Positions 1 through 5,265 of a DNA stretch of 7,137 bases are shown here, one piece after another; the first letter of the stretch is position 1; every line of letters starts with the position of its first letter. The notes under the pieces were generated by a model, which saw only the letters and a list, made by a program, of their open reading frames with translations, was not told the origin of the DNA and did not search any database. The stretch lies in NCBI GenBank assembly GCA_905236325.1, contig CAJOPJ010000071.1:1-7137 (forward strand), written 5' to 3'. The DNA comes from an uncultured Selenomonadaceae bacterium. GTDB taxonomy: Bacteria; Bacillota; Negativicutes; Selenomonadales; Selenomonadaceae. The position numbers were made by a program, and so were the translations under genes.

Positions 1-250
1 TCCTGCGTTTATGCATAAAAATTCCGACGCGACACATACTCTTGAAATTTTTCCGCCAATTTTCTGTGAACATTCCGAAGATAAACATAAAGATATTCAC
101 AAAATGACGCAACACTTGGCGACTTTAACTGAACAGCATATAAAAAAATATCCGCAAGAATGGTTTTGGTTGCACGACAGGTGGAAGTCAATGCGCACAG
201 ATTTTACGCCGGAAGAAATTTCAAAACTGAATCAGGAGCTTGGATTGTGA
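1..250 (+). CDS. Lipid A biosynthesis lauroyl-type acyltransferase (LpxL/HtrB family), C-terminal fragment
   Basis: This is the 3' end of a gene that begins before the window. The frame is open from base 2 (first residues PAFM) and stops with TGA at 248-250. About 82 residues remain. The segment IKKYPQEWFWLHDRWKS, near the C-terminus, matches the conserved tail of the LpxL/HtrB family (usual form: PEQ..WLHRR.K), and the opening PAFMHKNSDATHTLEIFPPI resembles the strand just before it. In the family these are inner-membrane enzymes that transfer a secondary acyl chain to lipid A precursors. The catalytic HX4D motif lies upstream of the window and cannot be checked, so the exact substrate is open. 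The in-frame ATG at base 11 is internal, not a start. The stop overlaps the GTG start of aroA, which suggests translational coupling. The presence of such a gene implies an outer membrane. Confidence 0.8.
   Translation, partial: PAFMHKNSDATHTLEIFPPIFCEHSEDKHKDIHKMTQHLATLTEQHIKKYPQEWFWLHDRWKSMRTDFTPEEISKLNQELGL
234..238 (+). promoter_or_regulatory. Ribosome binding site that fixes the aroA start
   Basis: AGGAG lies 8 bases before the GTG at 247. The in-frame ATG at 160, which would add 29 residues, has no such site and lies inside the acyltransferase gene, so the GTG is the better start. Confidence 0.8.
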
Positions 251-1515
251 AAAAAATTTTGCCAATAAAAAATCTGCGCGGAGAAATTAAAGTTCCAGGT
301 GACAAATCAATTTCACACCGCGCAATAATTTTGTCTGCGCTTTGTAATTCGACTGTCGAAATTGAAAATTTTTTATTCAGCGCGGATTGCCTTTCTACTA
401 TCGAATGTGTAAAAAATCTTGGCGCGGAAATAAAAATTGTTGGCGCAAAAGTTTTTGTTACAGGAAATGGTTTGCGGGGATTAAAATCTCCAACAAAAAT
501 TTTGGACGCAGGAAATTCAGGAACGGCATTGAGACTTTTACTTGGACTTTGTGCGGCGCAAAAATTTTCTACAACTTTCACAGGTGACGCGTCACTTTCC
601 AAAAGACCAATAGCGCGCGTAATAAATCCACTGCAAAAAATGGGCGCAAACTTCAGCCAAAAAAATTTGCCGATAAAAATTTTGCCGGCAGAAAATTTGC
701 GCGGAATCAGCTACAAAATGCCAATCGCAAGTGCACAGGTAAAATCAGCACTGCTTTTAGCAGGACTTTACGCAGAAAATTTTACTGAAATTGTTGAACC
801 TGCGCCATCAAGAAATCACACAGAAAAAATGCTTGCGGCGTTCGGAGCAAAAATTGAAATTTCAAAGTCAATAAAAATTTTTCCGACTGAAACACTAAAT
901 GCGCCGGAAAAAATTATTGTGCCGAATGACATTTCAAGCGCGGCTTATTGGATTGTGCTTGCGTCAATTTTAAAAAATTCCGAACTGCTGATAAAAAATA
1001 TCGGCGTTAATGAAACGCGCACAGGAATTTTGGACGCGCTGAAATTTATGGGCGCAAAGTTTGAATTGATTAACAAAAAAAACAGCGGCGGAGAATTTTC
1101 AGCTGACTTGAAAATTTTTTCGGCAAAACTTCACGGCGTTGAACTTGGCGGAAAAATTATTCCGCGCATGATTGATGAAATTCCTGTACTTGCGGTTGCG
1201 GCGGCTTTTGCTGAAGGCAAAACTGTCATTAAAAATGTCGGCGAACTGCGCGTTAAAGAAAGCGACAGGCTTAATGCAATTGTTCAGGAGTTTAATAAAA
1301 TTTCGCACGGTAGTTTTGAAGTTGAAGGCGACAATTTAATCATTCACGGCGGCGGCAAAAAAAATTTCGCGCAGGTAAAAACTTTCGGCGACCATAGAAT
1401 TGCAATGTCACTTGCGATTTTTGGTGCGGCAGCTGAAGGCGTTGAACTTGATAATTCAGATTGCGTTAAAATTTCCTATCCAAAATTTTTTGACTTTTTT
1501 CAAAAATTAATATAA
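247..1515 (+). CDS. aroA: 3-phosphoshikimate 1-carboxyvinyltransferase (EPSP synthase), class II type
   Basis: Cytosolic shikimate-pathway enzyme that joins phosphoenolpyruvate to shikimate-3-phosphate to give EPSP, the precursor of chorismate and the aromatic amino acids. The GTG start gives 422 residues, the usual family length. Visible motifs in order: GDKSISHR at 18-25 (substrate-binding Lys20), GNSGT at 89-93, GDASLSKRP from 113, SAQVKSA from 162, SRNHTE at 188-193, NETR at 255-258, IDEIP at 309-313 (catalytic Asp310), KESDR at 337-341 (catalytic Glu338) and GDHR at 381-384. The four motifs reported for class II, often glyphosate-insensitive, EPSP synthases (GDK[ST], RxHxE, SAQxK, NxTR) are all present, so I infer class II; tolerance itself cannot be read from sequence. 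The start overlaps the stop of the upstream acyltransferase gene by 4 bases. No intrinsic terminator is visible after the stop, so some transcripts may continue into the next gene. Confidence 0.97.
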   Translation: MKKILPIKNLRGEIKVPGDKSISHRAIILSALCNSTVEIENFLFSADCLSTIECVKNLGAEIKIVGAKVFVTGNGLRGLKSPTKILDAGNSGTALRLLLGLCAAQKFSTTFTGDASLSKRPIARVINPLQKMGANFSQKNLPIKILPAENLRGISYKMPIASAQVKSALLLAGLYAENFTEIVEPAPSRNHTEKMLAAFGAKIEISKSIKIFPTETLNAPEKIIVPNDISSAAYWIVLASILKNSELLIKNIGVNETRTGILDALKFMGAKFELINKKNSGGEFSADLKIFSAKLHGVELGGKIIPRMIDEIPVLAVAAAFAEGKTVIKNVGELRVKESDRLNAIVQEFNKISHGSFEVEGDNLIIHGGGKKNFAQVKTFGDHRIAMSLAIFGAAAEGVELDNSDCVKISYPKFFDFFQKLI

Positions 1516-1539
1516 AATAACTTCGACAGCATAGTTATT
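1516..1539. repeat. Inverted repeat around the -35 element (possible operator)
   Basis: AATAACT (1516-1522) and AGTTATT (1533-1539) are perfect 7-base inverted arms with a 10-base spacer that contains the -35-like TCGACA. A second pair, ATAGT (1531-1535) and ACTAT (1543-1547), overlaps it and ends in the -10 element. Their position in the promoter suggests a repressor site, but arms this AT-rich arise easily by chance. Confidence 0.35.
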
Positions 1540-1550
1540 ATTACTATATT
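1523..1550 (+). promoter_or_regulatory. Candidate promoter for the DJ-1/PfpI gene
   Basis: A -35-like TCGACA (1523-1528, 5 of 6 to TTGACA) and a -10-like TATATT (1545-1550) are separated by 16 bases. The distance to the ATG at 1581 leaves a leader of roughly 24 bases that contains the ribosome binding site. The region is AT-rich, so a chance match is possible. Confidence 0.5.
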
Positions 1551-1580
1551 GTAATTATTTAAATTTTAGGAGGTAGAAAT

Positions 1581-2429
1581 ATGTATAGATTTTTAATGAC
1601 GCTGATTGCGGCAATTATTCTGTTGCCGAGTTTTTTTGCCAATCACAGCGAGGCAGCTGCCACAAAAGGCAAAATTTTAGTCATTGCCTCTTCCGAAAAC
1701 AAATTGGCACTTGCAGACAAAAGCATTATGGATGTCGGCTTTTTCCTGAATGAATTTGCCGTGCCTGCGCAGTATCTTTACAATCAAGGCTATGAAATTG
1801 TTTTGGCAACACCTAGCGGCAAAATGCCCACAATGGATAAAGGTTCCAATGACAAAAGTTTTTTCGGCGGCAATGAATCAGCGCGTGCAAGTGCAGAGGC
1901 TTTTGTAAATAATCTTCGCCCAATTTCACTAAAAGATGCCATTAACGGCGGACTAGATAAATTCGCCGGAGTTTTTGTTCCAGGTGGTCACGCACCAATG
2001 ACAGATTTAATGCAGAGCGCGGAATTGGGAACTATTCTTCGCCATTGCCATGAAAACAACAAACCTACAGGCTTTATTTGTCACGGTCCAATCGCGGCTT
2101 TAGCGGCTCTTCCTAATGCTGCGGCTTATCGTGCAGCATTGGTAAACAACAATGCCGAAGAGGCTATGAAAAACGCAACAGGCTGGATTTATGAAGGCTA
2201 CTCAATGACAGTCTTTTCCGATGCTGAAGAATGGCCCGGCGAAGTTGCACAAGGTAAGCAAATGCCTTTCCATGTTGAACAGGCACTTCAAATTGCCGGC
2301 GGAAAAATTATTGTTGCAACTATGTATGGCAGCAATGTTGTTCGCGACCGTGAACTTATCACAGGGCAAAATCCTGCCTCAGACCTCGATCTTGCCAAGG
2401 AATTTTTAAAAGCCTTACAAGGCAAATAA
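1581..2429 (+). CDS. Exported DJ-1/PfpI family protein, Hsp31 (HchA)-like
   Basis: A 282-residue member of the DJ-1/PfpI (class I glutamine amidotransferase-like) superfamily. A likely signal peptide covers residues 1 to about 27: Arg3, a hydrophobic core at 4-19, and alanine-rich cleavage options after A25 or A27. The Rossmann-like domain follows, starting KGKILVIASS. Key residues: Glu58 in the EFAVP segment (matching the conserved E-x-x-x-P of Hsp31), PGGHAPMTDL at 134-143, and the nucleophile elbow FICHGP with Cys167 and His168. The C-terminal RDRELITGQNPASD closely resembles the end of HchA. Hsp31-type relatives act as glutathione-independent glyoxalase III or holdase/deglycase proteins; I infer a related stress role on reactive aldehydes or damaged proteins, with substrate unknown. 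The family is normally cytosolic, so the signal peptide is unusual. AGGAGGT at 1568-1574 lies 6 bases before the ATG. The gene ends at a shared terminator. GCC and AAC codons appear more common than in aroA. Confidence 0.88.
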   Translation: MYRFLMTLIAAIILLPSFFANHSEAAATKGKILVIASSENKLALADKSIMDVGFFLNEFAVPAQYLYNQGYEIVLATPSGKMPTMDKGSNDKSFFGGNESARASAEAFVNNLRPISLKDAINGGLDKFAGVFVPGGHAPMTDLMQSAELGTILRHCHENNKPTGFICHGPIAALAALPNAAAYRAALVNNNAEEAMKNATGWIYEGYSMTVFSDAEEWPGEVAQGKQMPFHVEQALQIAGGKIIVATMYGSNVVRDRELITGQNPASDLDLAKEFLKALQGK

Positions 2430-2442
2430 AAAATTTTCCTGC

Positions 2443-2480
2443 AAAAAAAAAGCCGCTCGACTTGAGCGGTAATTTTTTTT
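2443..2480. terminator. Bidirectional intrinsic terminator
   Basis: A 6-bp perfect stem CCGCTC (2453-2458) / GAGCGG (2464-2469) with loop GACTT is flanked by nine A (2443-2451) and eight T (2473-2480). It therefore ends transcription in either direction and serves both convergent genes: the DJ-1/PfpI gene on the plus strand and the GH1 gene on the minus strand. Confidence 0.93.
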
Positions 2481-2499
2481 ATAAAAAACACTTGATAGC

Positions 2500-3918
2500 T
2501 TAATCAGATAAATCTGCGCCATTTGAGGCGATAACTTTTTTGTACCAATAGAAACTGTCTTTACGGTAGCGTTTTAAACTTCCAACAGCTTCATCAGTAG
2601 TGTCAACATAAATCAAGCCATAGCGTTTGCGGATTCCTTCGTGAGTGGAAACTAAATCAATCGCCGACCAAGGATTGTAGCCGAGCATTTCAACGCCGTC
2701 GGTAATTGCCAGCTGAATTTGCTTTATATGTTCTTGCAAATATTTAATCCTGTAGTTGTCATGGATTTTGTCGCCTTCAAGCTTATCATACGCGCCAAGA
2801 CCATTTTCAGTAACCAAAAGCGGCAAGTGATAGCGATCATAAAGTTCGCGCATTGTTACTCTGAAACCTGGAGGATCAATTTCCCAACCAAATTCAGTTT
2901 GCGTAAGGTTTGGATTTCTAAAGCCTTTGTAAAAACCTGCCTCGCCGCGTGCAGTTTGTTGGTCGGCACCTGGTGAAATTTCGTCGTCCCAAGAATTACT
3001 GGCTTCAGCAGTTGAAGTTGTGTAATAATTAAAGCCAATGAAGTCAGGATGCGCATTTTTAAGAATTTCGGCATCGCCTTCTGCAAAAGTCGGCGTTGCG
3101 TCGTGTTCTTCAAGATAAGCCCAAAGCAAATTGTTGTAAATACCTTTGACAGCTAAATCAAGATAGAACCAGTTGCGAATTGCATTGTAATTTTGCGCGG
3201 CAAGGACATCTTCAGGTTTGCAACTTGCAGGATAAACATAAGCAATGTTTGGCGCAGGACCGATTTTTGCGTCAGGAATCATTTTGTGGCAAAGTACCAT
3301 AGCTTTAGCTTGCGCAACCAGCATGTGGTGATTTTGCTGATAAACTTCTTTAGTAACATTTTTGCAATCTTTCGGCAAAATCATTGTGCCAATTAGCGGA
3401 CCAACCAAAGTCAGCATATTTTGTTCATTGATAGTCAGCCAATATTTAACCCTGTCGCCGAAATTTTCAAACAAGACTTTAGCAAAGTTGACAAACCAAT
3501 CGACAGAATCACGATTTGACCAGCTGCCGCGCTTGTCAAGTTCAGCCGGCATATCGAAGTGAAACATTGTAACAATTGGCGTAATGTTGTACTTCAAACA
3601 TTCATTGATTAAGTTGTTATAAAATTCAATGCCTTTTGGATTAACTTCGCCGTCGCCTTTTGGCAAAATTCTTGTCCACGCGATAGAAAATCTGTAGGAC
3701 TTAAAGCCCATCTCCGCCATAAGCGCAACATCTTCTTTGTAGTGGTGGTAATGGTCGGCGCAGGTTTTTAAATCAGCAGTGCCTGGCGGAAGTTCCTTAA
3801 CATCTTGACAGGAAGGTCCTTTGCCGTCTTCAAGATTTGCGCCTTCGACTTGGTAAGCTGAAGTCGATGCTCCCCAGAAAAATTTTTCCGGAAATGGCTT
3901 TAATTTTTTGTGCAACAT
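2500..3918 (-). CDS. Glycoside hydrolase family 1, probable 6-phospho-beta-glucosidase
   Basis: A complete 472-residue GH1 (beta/alpha)8-barrel enzyme of usual family length. The N-terminal signature FFWGASTSAYQVEG is at 13-26, the acid/base Glu165 is in TINEQN (162-167), and the nucleophile Glu371 is in TENG (370-373). Two features favour a phosphorylated substrate. The glutamate-tryptophan motif of true beta-glucosidases is replaced by PWSAIDLVS (416-424). The KRYG segment (431-434) supplies the Lys and Tyr that bind the 6-phosphate in known 6-phospho-beta-glucosidases; the usual Ser of that site is not clearly aligned (STHEG at 424-428). Such enzymes cleave cellobiose- or salicin-type 6-phosphates delivered to the cytoplasm by a PTS. 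No PTS gene or antiterminator lies beside it, so this specificity is inferred. The ATG at 3918 is preceded 7 bases away by GGAGGT; an in-frame ATG at 3942 lies upstream of that site. No signal peptide is seen. Confidence 0.93.
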   Translation of the reverse strand: MLHKKLKPFPEKFFWGASTSAYQVEGANLEDGKGPSCQDVKELPPGTADLKTCADHYHHYKEDVALMAEMGFKSYRFSIAWTRILPKGDGEVNPKGIEFYNNLINECLKYNITPIVTMFHFDMPAELDKRGSWSNRDSVDWFVNFAKVLFENFGDRVKYWLTINEQNMLTLVGPLIGTMILPKDCKNVTKEVYQQNHHMLVAQAKAMVLCHKMIPDAKIGPAPNIAYVYPASCKPEDVLAAQNYNAIRNWFYLDLAVKGIYNNLLWAYLEEHDATPTFAEGDAEILKNAHPDFIGFNYYTTSTAEASNSWDDEISPGADQQTARGEAGFYKGFRNPNLTQTEFGWEIDPPGFRVTMRELYDRYHLPLLVTENGLGAYDKLEGDKIHDNYRIKYLQEHIKQIQLAITDGVEMLGYNPWSAIDLVSTHEGIRKRYGLIYVDTTDEAVGSLKRYRKDSFYWYKKVIASNGADLSD

Positions 3919-3925
3919 AAATTTT

Positions 3926-3931
3926 ACCTCC
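3926..3931 (-). promoter_or_regulatory. Ribosome binding site that fixes the GH1 start
   Basis: On the minus strand GGAGGT sits 7 bases before the ATG at 3918. The upstream in-frame ATG at 3942 would place this strong site inside the coding region, so the shorter protein is preferred. Confidence 0.85.
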
Positions 3932-3950
3932 AGACTGTTCATTATAGAAT

Positions 3951-3982
3951 TTAGTTGCCGGTGTCTAATGTTCGGCAGCTAA
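3951..3982. repeat. Inverted repeat just downstream of the GH1 promoter (possible operator)
   Basis: TTAGTTGCCG (3951-3960) and CGGCAGCTAA (3973-3982) are inverted arms matching at 9 of 10 positions, separated by 12 bases. They start at about the expected transcription start of the minus-strand gene, a common place for a repressor operator. A 5'-leader hairpin is the alternative, but no T-run follows, so it is not a terminator. The arms are richer in G+C than their surroundings, which makes chance less likely. Confidence 0.5.
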
Positions 3983-3987
3983 CAGTT

Positions 3988-4016
3988 AATCTAGCAAATT
4001 AGTTGTTGACAGTCAA
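3988..4016 (-). promoter_or_regulatory. Promoter for the GH1 gene
   Basis: On the minus strand a -35 TTGACT (4016-4011) and a -10 TAGATT (3993-3988) are separated by exactly 17 bases. The -35 is half of the palindrome TTGAC-A-GTCAA (4006-4016), which may also be a regulator site. Expected transcription would start near 3981, giving a leader of about 60 bases that includes the 3951-3982 inverted repeat. Confidence 0.6.
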
Positions 4017-4101
4017 GAAAAATAATCTTCAGCAGTAGAAAATTTTTTATTAAAATTTGCTGTATTGATTGAGGAAAAATATTTTATAGAAATAATCTGT
4101 C

Positions 4102-4130
4102 TTGAATGGCAAATTTTTTTTTGTTAAAAT
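4102..4130 (+). promoter_or_regulatory. Promoter for the ruvC-ruvA cluster
   Basis: A -35 TTGAAT (4102-4107) and a -10 TAAAAT (4125-4130) are separated by exactly 17 bases. Transcription would start near 4137, leaving a short leader of about 19 bases that contains the ribosome binding site. Its T-rich spacer is typical of strong low-G+C promoters. No operator-like repeat overlaps it. Confidence 0.65.
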
Positions 4131-4145
4131 GTGAAAAATTTTTTT

Positions 4146-4150
4146 GGAGG
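4146..4150 (+). promoter_or_regulatory. Ribosome binding site that fixes the ruvC start
   Basis: GGAGG lies 5 bases before the ATG at 4156. The in-frame TTG at 4144 overlaps this site and cannot be the start. Confidence 0.85.
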
Positions 4151-4155
4151 AAAAA

Positions 4156-4650
4156 ATGTTAGCACTTGGAATAGACCCCGGCTCAGCAATTTGTGGCTGG
4201 GGAATTGTTGAACAAAAGCACGGCAATTTGAGCGCAAAAAGCTATGGCGCAATAAAAACAAGTCCAAAAGCAAAAATGCAGGACAGGCTTTTAAAAATTT
4301 ACACAGAATTGACAGATTTAATAAAAATTTTTCAACCTGAAGTTATCGGCGTGGAAAAATTATTTTTCGGCAGAAATTCGACAACAGCAATACCTGTCGG
4401 TCAAGCACGCGGAATAATTTTATTGTGCGCGGCGCAAAATAATTTAGATTTAGTCGAAATAACGCCGAATGAAGTTAAAATGTCAATCACAGGCTATGGC
4501 GGCGCAGATAAAAATCAAGTTATCTATATGGTAACAAAAATTTTAAATTTATCTGAACCTCCAAAACCGGATGATACAGCCGACGCATTGGCAATCGCAA
4601 TCGCCGCAAGTTATGAAGCAAATAATTTTGCGCGGAGGAATTTTTTATGA
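4156..4650 (+). CDS. ruvC: Crossover junction endodeoxyribonuclease RuvC
   Basis: RuvC is the homodimeric, metal-dependent resolvase that nicks Holliday junctions symmetrically after RuvAB branch migration in recombinational repair. The protein has 164 residues, a normal length. It shows the RNase H-like start LALGIDPGSAICGWG with catalytic Asp7, then IGVEKLFFGRN with Glu67, and the C-terminal PDDTADALAIAIA with Asp140 and Asp143. All four acidic active-site residues are therefore present, so the enzyme is expected to be active. Its stop overlaps the start of ruvA by 4 bases (ATGA, 4647-4650), which indicates translational coupling. It is the first gene after its own promoter, in a plus-strand cluster divergent from the GH1 gene. 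The order ruvC-ruvA is common in bacteria. Confidence 0.96.
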   Translation: MLALGIDPGSAICGWGIVEQKHGNLSAKSYGAIKTSPKAKMQDRLLKIYTELTDLIKIFQPEVIGVEKLFFGRNSTTAIPVGQARGIILLCAAQNNLDLVEITPNEVKMSITGYGGADKNQVIYMVTKILNLSEPPKPDDTADALAIAIAASYEANNFARRNFL

Positions 4651-5243
4651 TTGGTTATTTGCGCGGAAAAATAAAATTTATTTTTGCGGAAGAAATTATT
4701 TTGGACGTGCAAGGCGTAGGATACAAAATATTTATTGACGCAGAAACGCGACAAAATTTGCAAATTGATACAGAAATTGAACTTTTTATTCACACCTTAG
4801 TGCGTGAGGACGCAATAAATTTATTTGGCTTTAAAAATCGCCAAGCCTTTGAACTTTTTGAAACGCTTTTAACAGTAAATGGAATCGGCGCAAAATCAGC
4901 ATTGTCAATTGTTTCAAAAATTTCTGCAACAGATTTTGCACTTGCAGTTGCAAATCAAAATTTAACAGCGTTGACAAAATTGCCAGGAGTTGGAAAAAAA
5001 TCAGCACAAAGAATTTTGCTTGAACTTAAAGACAAAATCGGCAATTTTTCAAAAAATTTGCCTGCGGAAGAAAATTTTCAACCAATTACAATTTCAAATG
5101 CAGCCGAAGAAGCTGAAGAAGCTCTTTCCGCACTTGGCTACACTCAATCAGAAATTTCTGCAGTGTTTAATCGCGCACCAAAAAATTCCACAACAGAAAA
5201 TTTAATAAAATTTGCGCTGAAAGAATTAAATAAATTTGCATAA
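4647..5243 (+). CDS. ruvA: Holliday junction branch migration protein RuvA
   Basis: RuvA forms tetramers that hold the four-way junction open and load the RuvB motor ATPase. The protein has 198 residues, against about 200 in the family, with the full domain order. The N-terminal OB fold begins MIGYLRGKI and runs to about residue 63. Two helix-hairpin-helix DNA-binding motifs follow, VNGIGAKSAL (77-86) and LPGVGKKSAQR (112-122). After a flexible linker (about 131-150), the C-terminal RuvB-binding domain is seen at about 151-198 with AEEALSALGYTQSEI. The ATG overlaps the ruvC stop and has GGAGG (4634-4638) 8 bases upstream. ruvB, which often follows directly, is absent here; the next gene encodes an ABC-F protein, so RuvB must be encoded elsewhere if it is present. 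Confidence 0.96.
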   Translation: MIGYLRGKIKFIFAEEIILDVQGVGYKIFIDAETRQNLQIDTEIELFIHTLVREDAINLFGFKNRQAFELFETLLTVNGIGAKSALSIVSKISATDFALAVANQNLTALTKLPGVGKKSAQRILLELKDKIGNFSKNLPAEENFQPITISNAAEEAEEALSALGYTQSEISAVFNRAPKNSTTENLIKFALKELNKFA

Positions 5244-5265
5244 AAAATAAAAAAAGGCGAAAAAA

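Noticed and set aside
160..246. An N-terminal extension of aroA from the ATG at 160
   Set aside because: It lies inside the acyltransferase gene, has no ribosome binding site, and adds residues not typical of EPSP synthases; the GTG at 247 has a good AGGAG.
11..250. A complete 79-residue gene starting at the ATG at base 11
   Set aside because: The frame is open back to base 2 and the first residues already match the acyltransferase family, so this ATG is internal to a truncated gene.
204..602. A 132-residue minus-strand reading frame inside aroA
   Set aside because: It is antisense to a clearly conserved gene, has no recognisable domain, and is explained by the codon composition of aroA. 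The other long antisense frames inside aroA, the GH1 gene and the ABC-F gene were dropped for the same reason.
3919..3942. An eight-residue N-terminal extension of the GH1 protein from the ATG at 3942
   Set aside because: The strong GGAGGT lies inside this extension and points to the ATG at 3918.
4006..4034. A plus-strand promoter starting at TTGACA (4006-4011)
   Set aside because: No acceptable -10 hexamer occurs 15 to 19 bases downstream; the hexamer is better read as part of the palindrome at the minus-strand -35.
4030..4062. Hairpin CAGCA/TGCTG enclosing AAATTTT/AAAATTT between the GH1 and ruvC genes
   Set aside because: The stem is interrupted by unpaired bases, mostly A-T, and lies upstream of both mapped promoters, so no transcript from them would contain it. 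Chance is the simplest explanation.
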